DNA of 64,000 nucleotides from JAPPFW01 sp965200835 (GTDB lineage: Bacteria; Actinomycetota; Acidimicrobiia; Spongiisociales; Spongiisociaceae). The notes under the pieces are model-generated. The model was not told the origin of the DNA. It saw only the letters and a list, made by a program, of their open reading frames with translations, and searched no databases. Positions within the stretch are counted from its first letter, which is position 1, and each line of letters opens with the position of its first letter. The stretch spans positions 2,604,001-2,668,000 of the forward strand of contig OZ241390.1 of assembly GCA_965200835.1 (NCBI GenBank). Reading direction: 5' to 3'. A program made the position numbers and the translations under genes. This document shows positions 45,605 through 55,920 of the stretch, one piece after another.

Positions 45605-46426
45605 ATGCCAACGGTCGAGGTCAACGGAGTCGATATCTGGTACCGGTTCAGCGGGGAGGGTGAGACGGTGGTCCAGATCGGGGGTGCGGTCAGTGCTCAC
45701 GAAGGCTACGCGACGATCACGCCGGGCCTGTCGGAGCACTACCGGGTGCTCGACTATGACCATCGCGGTTATGGATCCAGCAGCCGACCCGATCAGCACT
45801 ACGACCTCTCGGTATGGAGTGCCGACCTAGCCGCCCTAATGGAGGCCCTGGAGGTAGAGAGGGCTCACATCCATGGTGGTTCGATGGGCAGCTTCATAGC
45901 GCTGGATTTCGCGGCCCGCTACCCCCACAAGGTCGACAAGCTGCTGATGGGAGCCGGGGCGGTGGCCAAGTGCGATGCCATGAGCATCCACATGTTCCGG
46001 ATCTGGCAGTATGTGGCCTCCGCCCACGGGGTGGCATCGGAGGAGTTGGCCCGCGAGCTGCTTACTAAAGCCTTCTCTAGGGACTTTCTGGACAGCGCAG
46101 GCGACGACCTCCTATGGGCGACCAGGGACGTGCTGGCCCGAAACGCCGAGTTGAGTGTCTTTCTGGACGCCTGCCAGGCGATGATCGACGCCGACATGCG
46201 GGATGTTCTCGACCAAGTCCGGGCACCTGCGCTGGTGATGGTGGGGGCCCACGACATTCTCACCCCGATAGATGCCGGCCCGAACGGCGCCGGGGCTCGG
46301 TATGTGGCCGAACATCTCCCCAACGGGCGGATGGAGGTTTTCGAGCACAGCGGCCACGCTCATTACGTCGAGGAGGTGGACCGGTCCGTGGAGGTCATTC
46401 TGGACTTCCTGGCCGCGGATGGCTGA
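45605..46426 (+). CDS. Alpha/beta hydrolase
   Basis: 273 residues. The nucleophile elbow is HGGSMGSFIALD (Ser). The acid is in GAHDILTP and the final His in HSGHAHYVEE. LDYDHRGYGSSSRPDQHYDL is the lid-adjacent loop common to enol-lactonase and C-C hydrolases. GGGAGGGAGGG precedes ATG 45605. Its 3' end overlaps the SDR gene, so they should be co-expressed. The substrate is unassigned. Confidence 0.85.
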   Translation: MPTVEVNGVDIWYRFSGEGETVVQIGGAVSAHEGYATITPGLSEHYRVLDYDHRGYGSSSRPDQHYDLSVWSADLAALMEALEVERAHIHGGSMGSFIALDFAARYPHKVDKLLMGAGAVAKCDAMSIHMFRIWQYVASAHGVASEELARELLTKAFSRDFLDSAGDDLLWATRDVLARNAELSVFLDACQAMIDADMRDVLDQVRAPALVMVGAHDILTPIDAGPNGAGARYVAEHLPNGRMEVFEHSGHAHYVEEVDRSVEVILDFLAADG

Positions 46427-47177
46427 GATGGCCGGGAGATTGGCCGGCAAGGTGGCCGTGGTGACCGGAGCCGGACAAGGTCTCGGGGAGGCAATCGCCC
46501 GCCTGTTCGCCAGGGAGGGAGCCTGCCTGGTGCTGGCCGACCTCCGGACCGCACCGCTGGCCGCGGTGGTCGAGTCGATCGTGGCAGACGGCGGCCAGGC
46601 AGTGGCCGTCCAGGTGGATGTGGCCACCGACACCGGCTGCCGGACCATGATCGACACCGCCATCGGGCGGCACGGATCCATCGACATCCTGGTGAACAAT
46701 GCCGGCATCGCCGGAAAGGGTTCGGTCACCGAGATCTCCGAGGAGGCTTGGGATCGGGTGATGGACGTGAACCTCAAAGCGATCTTCCTGGCCTCGCGCC
46801 ATGCCGTTCCCCATATGGAGAGAGCCGGTTCCGGCTCCATCGTGTGCATCGCCTCGGTGGCCGGCCTGACCGGAGAGCGGAACCAGGTGGCCTACAACAC
46901 GTCGAAACACGGGGTGATCGGGCTGGTCCGTTGCATGGCCCTCGACCATGCCGCGGCTGGCATCCGCGTGAACGCGGTATGTCCGGGCGCCCTCCACACG
47001 CCGCTGCTGGATCCGCTTACCGACGAGCGGCTGGCCAGGCTGAGTTCCCTGCATGCGACGGAGCGCCTGGGCAGGCCCGAGGAGGTGGCCCATACCGTCC
47101 TGCATCTGGCCAGTGACGAGTCTTCGTTCGTGACCGGCGCCGCCTTTGCTGTGGACGGCGGCTACACAGCGATGTAG
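46419..47177 (+). CDS. SDR family NAD(P)-dependent oxidoreductase
   Basis: 252 residues of a classical short-chain dehydrogenase. The cofactor loop is VTGAGQGLGEA, then NNAG at the usual place. The catalytic Ser is in IASVAGL and the pair is YNTSK. The C-terminus VTGAAFAVDGGYTA is typical. Two starts are possible, ATG 46419 (overlapping the hydrolase stop) or 46428. It is followed directly by the hydroxyisobutyrate-dehydrogenase-like gene. Confidence 0.9.
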   Translation: MAEMAGRLAGKVAVVTGAGQGLGEAIARLFAREGACLVLADLRTAPLAAVVESIVADGGQAVAVQVDVATDTGCRTMIDTAIGRHGSIDILVNNAGIAGKGSVTEISEEAWDRVMDVNLKAIFLASRHAVPHMERAGSGSIVCIASVAGLTGERNQVAYNTSKHGVIGLVRCMALDHAAAGIRVNAVCPGALHTPLLDPLTDERLARLSSLHATERLGRPEEVAHTVLHLASDESSFVTGAAFAVDGGYTAM

Positions 47178-48167
47178 ATGGTGACAGAGCCATCCCCGCC
47201 GCGGGATCTCACGGTCGGCTTCATCGGGCTGGGCAATCTGGGCAGCAAGCTGGCCGCCACCCTGCAACGCAACGGTCACCAGCTGGTGGTCAGGGACCTC
47301 GACCCCGCCGCGGCCCGGCCGCTCCTGGACGGAGGTGCTGAGTGGGCCTCCTCGGATCGAGAGCTGGCCCGGAGCAGTGACCTGATCATCACCTGCCTCC
47401 CCTCACCATCGGCGGTGAGGTCGGTCATGGAAAGCCCGCACGGGGTGCTGGCCGGGCTGGGGCCGGGCAAGATCTGGCTGGAGATGAGCACCACGGACGA
47501 GGCCGAGGTGTGGCGTCTTGGCGAGCTGGTGCTGGCCACCGGTGCCCGCCCGCTGGACAGTCCGGTCTCCGGCGGTTGCCACCGGGCTGCCACCGGCAAC
47601 ATCTCCATCTTCGTAGGAGGCGAGCGCCCGGACTTCGAGCGTGCCTTGGGGGTCCTCACCACCATGGGTCGCCGGATCCTTCACACCGGACCCCTGGGTT
47701 CGGCATCCATCCTCAAGGTGGTGACCAACTACCTGGCGTCGGTGCATCTGGTAGCGCTGGGGGAGGCGATGATGGTCGCCCGCCTGGCAGGTCTCGATCT
47801 CGACACCGCTTACGAGGCGATCCGGATCAGCTCGGGTAACTCGTTCGTTCACGAAACCGAGTCCCAGGTGATCCTCAACGGGAGCTACAACATCAACTTC
47901 ACGATGGACCTGGTAGTGAAGGACATGTCCCTCTTCCAGCAGGTCGCCGACCGGCATCGGATCCCCCTCGAGCTCTCGCCCCAGGTGCTGGATATCTTCC
48001 GGCGGGGCGAGCAGACATACGGGTCACGAGCCTGGTCGTCCGGGATCGTCCGGCTGCTGGAAGATGCCTGCGGAGTCGACCTGCGAGCACCCGGATTCCC
48101 GGCTGAGATCGTCGACACCGACCCGGAGGAACCCGGTTACGAAGTGGTCTCCCGCCCGCCTACGTAA
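47178..48167 (+). CDS. 3-hydroxyisobutyrate dehydrogenase family oxidoreductase
   Basis: 329 residues. VGFIGLGNLGSKLA is the NAD(P) loop. LDSPVSGGCHRAATGNISIFVGG is the substrate loop, and SASILKVVTNYL holds the catalytic Lys. Such beta-hydroxyacid dehydrogenases oxidise hydroxyisobutyrate, tartronate or related acids. The start codon at 47178 immediately follows the SDR stop. Its 3' end overlaps the convergent alr gene by about 30 bp. Confidence 0.9.
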   Translation: MVTEPSPPRDLTVGFIGLGNLGSKLAATLQRNGHQLVVRDLDPAAARPLLDGGAEWASSDRELARSSDLIITCLPSPSAVRSVMESPHGVLAGLGPGKIWLEMSTTDEAEVWRLGELVLATGARPLDSPVSGGCHRAATGNISIFVGGERPDFERALGVLTTMGRRILHTGPLGSASILKVVTNYLASVHLVALGEAMMVARLAGLDLDTAYEAIRISSGNSFVHETESQVILNGSYNINFTMDLVVKDMSLFQQVADRHRIPLELSPQVLDIFRRGEQTYGSRAWSSGIVRLLEDACGVDLRAPGFPAEIVDTDPEEPGYEVVSRPPT

Positions 48168-49300
48168 CGCCGGTCGACCCGGGTGTTGATGTTGGTGAGG
48201 ATCTCGTAGGCAATGGTGCCCGCCCATCCGGCCAGGTCGGAGGCACCGATGGATGCGTCCCCCTGGGATCCGATCAGCACCACCTCGTCTCCGTTGTAGG
48301 CCTCCCCGTCCGGACCGATGTCGACCATCAGCTGATCCATGCAGATCCCGCCCACGATGGCCCGGCGCCGTCCCCCGATCAGGACCTGCCCCCGCTCGGA
48401 CAGGGCCCGGAGGTAGCCATCCCCGTAGCCCACCGGGACGGTCACCACCCGGGTGTTGCGCTCCGGTGTCCAGGCCGCGCCGTATCCCACCGGGTGGCCG
48501 GCGGGCTGTACTTTGAAGAACACCACTTGGGACTTCCACGCCAGCACCGGCGCCACCTCGATGGTGCGGGCCGCTTCGGTCGACGGGTAGAGACCGAACA
48601 GCAGCAGGCCGGGCCGAACCAAGTCGAGATAGGAGTCCGGATGCTGGAGGATCGCTCCCGAGTTGGCGATGTGGAGCTTGGGGAGGGGAAGCCCGTGGTC
48701 CGGGTAGAAGGACAGCGCCCGGCGGAAGCTGCGCAATTGCCGGAGGGTCTGGCTCCGGTCGGCCAGGTCGGCAGTGGCGAAGTGGCTGTAGATCCCCTCC
48801 ACCTCCACGCTGGCCGCCTCCAGTCCGGCCCGGAACATGGCAGGCGCCGTGCCCGGCCGCATTCCTATCCGCCCCATACCGGTGTCCACCTTGAGATGCA
48901 CCCGGGCGGTCACCCCGGCCGCGCGGGCGGCCCGATCCACCTCGCGCAACTTCTCGACCGAGGAGGCTGTGATGGTCAGGTCATAGCGGAGGAAACCCGG
49001 GATCTGCCTCACGTCGATTCCCCCCATGACCAGGATGGGGCAGGCGATCCCGGCCTCCCTCAGCAGGGCACCTTCCTCGAGGAACGCCACCGCCAGGCCG
49101 GCCGATCCGAGCGACTCCAGGTGGCGGGCCACCGGCAGGAGACCGCATCCATAGGCGTTGGCCTTCAGGACCGGGAGGATGCCGGCCCCGCCCACCGCTC
49201 GTTGCACGGCGCGGTAGTTGGCGGCGAGCCGATCGAGATCTATCTCGGCAAACGTGGGTCTGGCCAGGCGGGGATCCAGCGAGGCAGTGGGTTCAAACAT
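48137..49300 (-). CDS. alr: Alanine racemase
   Basis: 387 residues. The PLP lysine is in PVLKANAYGCGL. The re-face Tyr motif is near VGYGAAW, and GGICMDQLMVDIG carries the C-terminal MDQ typical of Alr. It converts L-alanine to D-alanine for peptidoglycan. ATG 49298-49300 is selected because the family start ARPTFAEIDL follows closely; upstream in-frame residues do not resemble Alr. In many actinobacteria alr precedes tsaE; here it is inverted and separated by two genes. Confidence 0.94.
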   Translation of the reverse strand: MFEPTASLDPRLARPTFAEIDLDRLAANYRAVQRAVGGAGILPVLKANAYGCGLLPVARHLESLGSAGLAVAFLEEGALLREAGIACPILVMGGIDVRQIPGFLRYDLTITASSVEKLREVDRAARAAGVTARVHLKVDTGMGRIGMRPGTAPAMFRAGLEAASVEVEGIYSHFATADLADRSQTLRQLRSFRRALSFYPDHGLPLPKLHIANSGAILQHPDSYLDLVRPGLLLFGLYPSTEAARTIEVAPVLAWKSQVVFFKVQPAGHPVGYGAAWTPERNTRVVTVPVGYGDGYLRALSERGQVLIGGRRRAIVGGICMDQLMVDIGPDGEAYNGDEVVLIGSQGDASIGASDLAGWAGTIAYEILTNINTRVDRRYVGGRETTS

Positions 49301-49355
49301 CGCCCTGTGCAGGGTACCGTTGAGCGGAGCTCCGGTAACGACACCAGCAGGTTGG

Positions 49356-50246
49356 ATGAAGAACGACACGATCACCGCCATCGAAGGTGTGGAGGTTGGC
49401 CACTGGACCTCGGACGAGCATGGCACCGGGGTCACGGTGCTGGTGTTTCCCGAACCCAACGTAGCGGCGGCCGAGCTACGGGGTGCCGCTCCGGGAAGCC
49501 GGGAGACCGCCCTGCTGGGTCCCGAGATGAGGGTTCAGCAGATCCAGGCGCTGGTGTTCACCGGCGGATCGGCTTTCGGGCTGGCGGCAGCCGATGGGGT
49601 AGTGGGGGAGCTGGCGAACGATGGCCGGGGCCATCCCACCCGGAACGGGCCGGTTCCGATCGTCCCGGCCGCCGTGATATACGATCTCGACCGGCCCTCC
49701 GGCTTCCGGCCCGGTGCTGTGGAGGGCGCCCTCGCCTACCGGAACCGGACACCGGGTCCGGTGACCCTCGGTCGGGTGGGGGTAGGCCGGGGTGCTACTA
49801 CTTCGCAATGGCGCGGACCTGCCGCGGTGCAGCCCTCCGGACTGGGATCGGCCGCGGCCGAGGTGGGCGGCACCGTGGTGGCTGCCCTGGCAGTGGTCAA
49901 TGCGGTGGGGGACGTGTTCACCCTGGAGGGCGGCTCTCTCACCGGTGGCAGTCCCACTCCCGGGCCGCCGGGGGGCCACGTTCCGACCGGTACCAACACC
50001 ACCCTGGTGGCCCTCGCCACCGGAGCCCGCCTGGACCGGGCTGACCTGATCAGGTTGTGCATCAGGTCACACGACGCGGTAGCTGTATGTTTGCGTCCGG
50101 CGCACACCCGATATGATGGCGACGCCGTGTTCGCTGTCTCGTGCGGAACTGCCCAGCCCGACCTGGATGCGTTGGGGGAGGCGGCGTTCATGGCCACCGG
50201 TCGGGCGATCGAAGCAGCGATACGATCGGCCCGGTCCCAGTCGTAG
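49356..50246 (+). CDS. P1 family peptidase (DmpA/NylC-like)
   Basis: 296 residues of the N-terminal-nucleophile P1 family. VFTGGSAFGLAAADGV and GRVGVGRGATT are the conserved parts of the alpha chain. GTNTTLVALAT marks the autoprocessing site, with the Thr after Asn as likely nucleophile. Homologues include aminopeptidase DmpA and nylon oligomer hydrolase. It is divergent from alr across a gap of 55 bp and is followed by the UDG gene. Confidence 0.88.
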   Translation: MKNDTITAIEGVEVGHWTSDEHGTGVTVLVFPEPNVAAAELRGAAPGSRETALLGPEMRVQQIQALVFTGGSAFGLAAADGVVGELANDGRGHPTRNGPVPIVPAAVIYDLDRPSGFRPGAVEGALAYRNRTPGPVTLGRVGVGRGATTSQWRGPAAVQPSGLGSAAAEVGGTVVAALAVVNAVGDVFTLEGGSLTGGSPTPGPPGGHVPTGTNTTLVALATGARLDRADLIRLCIRSHDAVAVCLRPAHTRYDGDAVFAVSCGTAQPDLDALGEAAFMATGRAIEAAIRSARSQS

Positions 50247-50269
50247 AGGCAATCCAGGGGGGATTTGAG

Positions 50270-50929
50270 GTGACCAGCGTCGATATCGAGGGCCGGCTGG
50301 CTGAGCTAGCTACCGAAGCCGCCTCCTGCACCGCTTGCCGGCTCAGCCGGGGCCGCACCCAGGCGGTGTTCGCCGACGGCTCGGCAGACGCCGACATCAT
50401 GTTCATCGGTGAGGGTCCCGGATACTACGAGGATCGCGACGGGATACCATTCGTAGGCAAGGCGGGCATGCTGCTCAACCGCCTCCTGGGACAGGTTGGT
50501 CTCGAACGCCACGAGGTCTACATCGCCAACGTGGTGAAGTGCCGGCCGCCCGGCAATCGGGATCCCCGCCCCGACGAGATCGAAGCCTGCAAGCACTTCC
50601 TGGTCGACCAGATTCGGCTGGTGGACCCGGTTGTGGTCATGACCATGGGCAACTTCGCCACCAAGCTGCTCCTGAAGACCTCCACCGGCATCACCCGCAC
50701 CCGAGGCACCGTGTTTCCCTGGTGGGGCCGGGTGGTCATACCGACCTTCCATCCGGCCGCCGCCCTGAGGAGCGGCCCGGCGATGGCGGAAACGATAAGA
50801 GGAGACCTCGAGTTGGCGGTCCGTACCGTGGCCGAGCAGTTGGCCGAAGAGACGTCCGGAGACGGCCAGCCGGCCGGCGGGGACCGTCCCGAGCCGGAAG
50901 CGCACCAGCAGCTCGGCCTATTCGGATGA
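50270..50929 (+). CDS. Uracil-DNA glycosylase, family 4
   Basis: 219 residues. The active-site loop is GEGPGYYEDRDGIPFVGKAG. The 4Fe-4S cluster cysteines are CTAC near the N-terminus plus VVKCRPPGN and EACKHF. The leucine-loop motif is PTFHPAAALR. It removes uracil from DNA to start base excision repair. The GTG at 50270 is chosen because Cys and motif positions then match the family. It ends in an ATGA overlap with tsaE. Confidence 0.92.
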   Translation: MTSVDIEGRLAELATEAASCTACRLSRGRTQAVFADGSADADIMFIGEGPGYYEDRDGIPFVGKAGMLLNRLLGQVGLERHEVYIANVVKCRPPGNRDPRPDEIEACKHFLVDQIRLVDPVVVMTMGNFATKLLLKTSTGITRTRGTVFPWWGRVVIPTFHPAAALRSGPAMAETIRGDLELAVRTVAEQLAEETSGDGQPAGGDRPEPEAHQQLGLFG

Positions 50930-51405
50930 TCGTGGTGGAAGCGCCGGCCGCCTCGGACACCCGGCGACTGGGCAGGGCGCTGGCGGCGCTGGCTCATCCG
51001 GGAGACATCATCCTGCTCACCGGACCGCTGGGCAGTGGGAAGACCGTGCTGGCGTCCGGCATCGCCGACGGACTGGGGGTGGCCGAGACAGTCGCCTCAC
51101 CGAGCTTCGTCCTGGCCAAGACCTACCCGGACGGCTTCATGCCGGTTACCCATGCCGACGTGTACCGGCTCGGCTCGTCCGGGGAGTTCGAGGATCTCGA
51201 CCTGGTCGACACGGCTCGGGACGGCCTGCTGATGATCGAGTGGGGTGATGCGGTGGCCGGGCTACTGCCCGATCGGTGCCTCACCGTCGAGATGGCCGGA
51301 ACCGGTGACGATTCCCGCACCATCAGGCTTTCGGCGGGCGGTTCTTGGGCGGATCGACCACTGGACGATCTGGTGGAGATGGTCGAGGTAGGGCGGGATC
51401 GGTGA
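50926..51405 (+). CDS. tsaE: tRNA t6A biosynthesis ATPase TsaE
   Basis: 159 residues. Walker A GPLGSGKT, then SPSFVLAKTY and the switch HADVYRL, and EWGD near the end. TsaE cycles ATP to support the TsaB-TsaD complex that adds threonylcarbamoyl to tRNA A37. It is joined by 4-nt overlaps to the UDG gene upstream and tsaB downstream, the usual actinobacterial order. Confidence 0.94.
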   Translation: MIVVEAPAASDTRRLGRALAALAHPGDIILLTGPLGSGKTVLASGIADGLGVAETVASPSFVLAKTYPDGFMPVTHADVYRLGSSGEFEDLDLVDTARDGLLMIEWGDAVAGLLPDRCLTVEMAGTGDDSRTIRLSAGGSWADRPLDDLVEMVEVGRDR

Positions 51406-52106
51406 GGATTCTCGGCATAGAAACGGCCACCGGAGCATCGTCGCTGGCCCTGGTGGAGGACCGCCAGGTGGTGGCATCGGCCAGCCGTCAGGGGCGGATG
51501 GGCCACGACGGTTTCCTCATCCCGGCCATGGACTTCTGCTTCTCCCAGGCCGGTTGGGGACCGGAGCAGCTGGATGTGGTGGTGGTGGATGTCGGGCCGG
51601 GACTCTTCACTGGTATCAGGGTGGGGATCGCTACCGCTCAGGGTCTGGGTGCGATGCTGGGCGTTCCGGTGATGGGGGCTTCCTCGCTCGATGCGCTGGC
51701 GCTGAGAGCGGCCACCGGTCACCGCCACATCTGGTCGGTGGTGGACGCCCGGCGGCGCGAAGTCGCGGTGGCCGGCTACCAGCCGGTGCCCGGCGGGGCG
51801 GTCATGGATTCGCCGCCCGAGCTGGTGGGCTACCAGCACTTCCGAGGAATATTGGAGTCGGATCCCCGGGACATCCTGGTGGTGGGCGACTTCGAGGTAC
51901 TGCCGGCTTCCGCGCTGCGGGGGCTGCGCCGGGTCAAGACCGGGATGCCTCGTTACCCGTCGGCCGATGCCCTGGCCGAGGTGATAGCCGCCCGGGCAGA
52001 CCGGGGGGAGTTCGACCCTCCCGAAGAGGTCCGACCCTTCTACATGCGAGAGCCCGATGTCACGTTGAGCTCGGTCCACCGCTCGGACATTGGCCTTTGG
52101 CGATGA
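51402..52106 (+). CDS. tsaB: tRNA t6A biosynthesis protein TsaB
   Basis: 234 residues with an ASKHA fold. RILGIETATGASSLAL is the N-terminal strand pair. DVGPGLFTGIRVGIATAQGLG is the diagnostic TsaB motif. It scaffolds TsaD and TsaE and has no complete catalytic site. The GTG start overlaps the tsaE stop. The ATGA link to rimI shows an uninterrupted operon. Confidence 0.94.
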   Translation: MRILGIETATGASSLALVEDRQVVASASRQGRMGHDGFLIPAMDFCFSQAGWGPEQLDVVVVDVGPGLFTGIRVGIATAQGLGAMLGVPVMGASSLDALALRAATGHRHIWSVVDARRREVAVAGYQPVPGGAVMDSPPELVGYQHFRGILESDPRDILVVGDFEVLPASALRGLRRVKTGMPRYPSADALAEVIAARADRGEFDPPEEVRPFYMREPDVTLSSVHRSDIGLWR

Positions 52107-52597
52107 GTGGAGACACCCGGGTCCGAGGGATGAGCTCGGAGGACCTCGACCAGGTGATGGAGCTGGAGCGCCGGACCTTCGTGATGCCCTGGTCCCGGCA
52201 GGTGTTCGAGCGAGAGCTGCAGGCTGAGGGGCGCACCTATCTGGTGGCCGACCATGGCGGCGGGGTGGTCGGATTCGGGGGGATGATGATGGTGGGGGAG
52301 GGGGCCCACATAAACACCCTGGCCGCCGCCCGTCCCGCACCGGTACCGGCCATCGGCAGCCGGCTGATGCTGGCGCTGGCGGACCGGGGGCTGAAGGCAG
52401 GCGCCGAGCACCTGACCCTCGAAGTAAGAGCCTCCAACCACCGGGCCCAAGAGTTCTACCGGAAGTTCGGACTGGCGCCGGTCGGAGTACGGAAGCACTA
52501 TTACCAGAACGACGATGCCCTGATCATGTGGGTTCACGACATCGGCGGACCGGAGTACCGCCAACGGCTGGATCTCATCCGGGAGGCCCTCCCATGA
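52103..52597 (+). CDS. rimI: Ribosomal-protein alanine acetyltransferase RimI, acetyl-CoA loop scrambled
   Basis: 164 residues, GNAT fold, between tsaB and tsaD as in most actinobacteria. The family acetylates the N-terminus of ribosomal protein S18 and other proteins. LEVRASNHRAQEFYRKFGL is intact. The acetyl-CoA loop, normally R-x-x-G-x-G, reads PAPVPAIGSRLM. Restoring one C near 52330 and removing one C near 52350 yields SRTGTGIGSRLM, a perfect loop. So two nearby compensating indels replaced about six residues, through mutation or base-call errors. Confidence 0.9.
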   Translation: MSGDTRVRGMSSEDLDQVMELERRTFVMPWSRQVFERELQAEGRTYLVADHGGGVVGFGGMMMVGEGAHINTLAAARPAPVPAIGSRLMLALADRGLKAGAEHLTLEVRASNHRAQEFYRKFGLAPVGVRKHYYQNDDALIMWVHDIGGPEYRQRLDLIREALP

Positions 52598-53598
52598 GCG
52601 ATCCCCTCGTCCTAGCGTTCGAGACCTCCTGCGACGAGACGGCCGTGGCGGTGGTGCAGGGAGACCGCGCGCTGTCCAACATCCTGTCCTCCCAGGTGGA
52701 GATGCATGCCCGGTTCGGCGGGGTGGTTCCCGAAATTGCCTCCCGGGCCCATGTGGAGGCCATCCGCTCCCTGACCCATCGGGCGCTGGCGCAGGCCGGG
52801 ATCCATCCCGACGACCTGGACGGCATTGCAGCCACCAGGGGACCGGGGCTGGTAGGGCCGCTCCTGGTGGGTTTCTCGTTCGCCAAGGCGGTGGCCTGGA
52901 GCAGGCAGATCCCGTTCATCGGAGTGGACCATATGGAAGGGCACCTGTTCGCACCCCGGCTGGACTTCCCCGACTTCCAACCCCCGGCCGTTGTGCTGCT
53001 GGCCTCAGGCGGTCACAGCCAGGTGGTGCTGGTGGACGGGTGGGGCGACTACCGGGTGCTAGGGCAGACCATCGACGACGCGGCCGGAGAGGCGTTCGAC
53101 AAGCTGGCTCGGTTCATGGGTCTCGGTTTTCCGGGTGGTCCGGCCATCGACGCCCTGTCGGAGCGGGGAGACCCGGACGCGCTTCGTTTCCCCCGAGCCC
53201 TCCCCAAACGCCGCTACGACTTCTCCTTCTCCGGACTGAAGACCTCGGTGGTCACCCATCTGGAGAAGGCGAGAGCCACCGGATCCTTGCCCACCCCCGA
53301 GGACGCAGCGGCTTCCATCCAGGAGGCGATCGTGGATGTGCTGGTGCAGAAGACCATGAACGCGGTGGAGGACCACCGGGTCGAGATCGTGGGTGGGGGA
53401 GGGGGCGTGCTGGCCAACCGGCGCCTGCGCGAACGATTGGCAGAGGAAGCGCACCGGCGTGGCCTGGGGCTGTTTCTGCCGCGCCCGATCATGTGTACCG
53501 ACAACGCCGCCATGATCGGAGCGGCCGGCTCGTACCGGTTGGCCAGAGGCGAGAGGACTTCCTGGGGAGCGGCGGTCGACGTCTCCATGAAGCTCTGA
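52594..53598 (+). CDS. tsaD: tRNA N6-adenosine threonylcarbamoyltransferase TsaD
   Basis: 334 residues. AFETSCDETAVAVV opens the fold. The iron ligands are VDHMEGHLFAP (two His) and CTDNAAMIG (Asp). LASGGHSQVVL and DDAAGEAFDKLAR are the ATP and substrate loops. TsaD transfers threonylcarbamoyl to A37 of ANN-decoding tRNAs. It overlaps rimI by 4 nt and ends the operon before the CIRCE-controlled groESL. Confidence 0.96.
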   Translation: MSDPLVLAFETSCDETAVAVVQGDRALSNILSSQVEMHARFGGVVPEIASRAHVEAIRSLTHRALAQAGIHPDDLDGIAATRGPGLVGPLLVGFSFAKAVAWSRQIPFIGVDHMEGHLFAPRLDFPDFQPPAVVLLASGGHSQVVLVDGWGDYRVLGQTIDDAAGEAFDKLARFMGLGFPGGPAIDALSERGDPDALRFPRALPKRRYDFSFSGLKTSVVTHLEKARATGSLPTPEDAAASIQEAIVDVLVQKTMNAVEDHRVEIVGGGGGVLANRRLRERLAEEAHRRGLGLFLPRPIMCTDNAAMIGAAGSYRLARGERTSWGAAVDVSMKL

Positions 53599-53663
53599 AT
53601 GCTCCCGACCCAGGCGATCGGCCGGGATCCCGGCAGCCAACACCGGGCGCGCCGCGGTAGAGG

Positions 53664-53693
53664 TTGGCACTCCCCACTCGAGTCTGCTAACGT
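53664..53693 (+). promoter_or_regulatory. groESL promoter
   Basis: TTGGCA at 53664-53669 and TAACGT at 53688-53693 with an 18-nt spacer resemble -35 and -10 boxes and end where the CIRCE operator begins. Confidence 0.6.
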
Positions 53694-53717
53694 AGCACTC
53701 GTAAGGCAAGAGTGCTA
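53693..53717 (+). promoter_or_regulatory. CIRCE operator (HrcA binding site)
   Basis: TAGCACTC (53693-53700), a 9-nt spacer, and GAGTGCTA (53710-53717) form the inverted repeat bound by HrcA. It overlaps the expected transcription start of groES-groEL, so these genes should be heat-induced by HrcA derepression. Confidence 0.93.
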
Positions 53718-53812
53718 CCGGCGGGCGGCGGAACACTTTCCTGCTGCTCCGCGATCCGATCGAGGCGGTAGCCACTCTACACGCACAGTCACCCGTTCAA
53801 GGAGGACTTCGG

Positions 53813-54103
53813 ATGAATCTGACTCCGCTCGGTGGCCGCGCCATCGTCAAGCCCAACGAGGAAGACGAGCAGCGGACCCCGTCGGGACTGGTAATCCCGG
53901 ACACGGCCAAGGAAAAGCCACAAACCGGTACGGTCCTGGCCATAGGACCCGGCGACCTTAGCGACAGTGGGGACCGCGTCCCCGTAGAGGTCTCGGTAGG
54001 CGATGTAGTCGTCTACTCAAAGTTCGCCGGTACCGAAATGAAGTACGAAGGCGACGAGTACCTGATCCTCGCCTCCCGCGACCTGCTGGCGATCGTCGGC
54101 TGA
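53813..54103 (+). CDS. groES: Co-chaperonin GroES
   Basis: 96 residues, standard length. LTPLGGRAIVKPNEEDEQRTPSGLVIPDTAKEKPQ-type start contains the mobile loop that docks on GroEL, and VGDVVVYSKFAGTEMKYEG and YLILASRDLLAIV form the barrel. AAGGAGGAC precedes ATG 53813. It is transcribed with groEL under the CIRCE operator. Confidence 0.97.
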   Translation: MNLTPLGGRAIVKPNEEDEQRTPSGLVIPDTAKEKPQTGTVLAIGPGDLSDSGDRVPVEVSVGDVVVYSKFAGTEMKYEGDEYLILASRDLLAIVG

Positions 54104-54139
54104 CGGTTGCGGTAGACCGGATTAGAGGAAGGAAACCAA

Positions 54140-55780
<1,641 letters not shown>

Positions 55781-55815
55781 GCACACCGCACCGAAGCACC
55801 CGAAACGAACCAGTC

Positions 55816-55843
55816 GAGGCCCGCTCCTTCGGGAGCGGGCCTC
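55816..55843 (+). terminator. groEL downstream hairpin with UUCG loop
   Basis: GAGGCCCGCTCC (55816-55827) and GGAGCGGGCCTC (55832-55843) pair over 12 bp around a TTCG tetraloop. It lacks a T-run, as many actinobacterial terminators do. Confidence 0.75.
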
Positions 55844-55920
55844 GCTGCGCATCAACGGTCGACCGGGCGGCCTGGTCACCTCTGGTCGGGTGAAGTGGAA
55901 CGGGGGGCTGCGCATCTATA

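Noticed and set aside
53620..53633. GCCGGGATCCCGGC palindrome after tsaD as a terminator
   Set aside because: It has no loop or T-run; it overlaps nothing functional and could be chance in GC-rich DNA.
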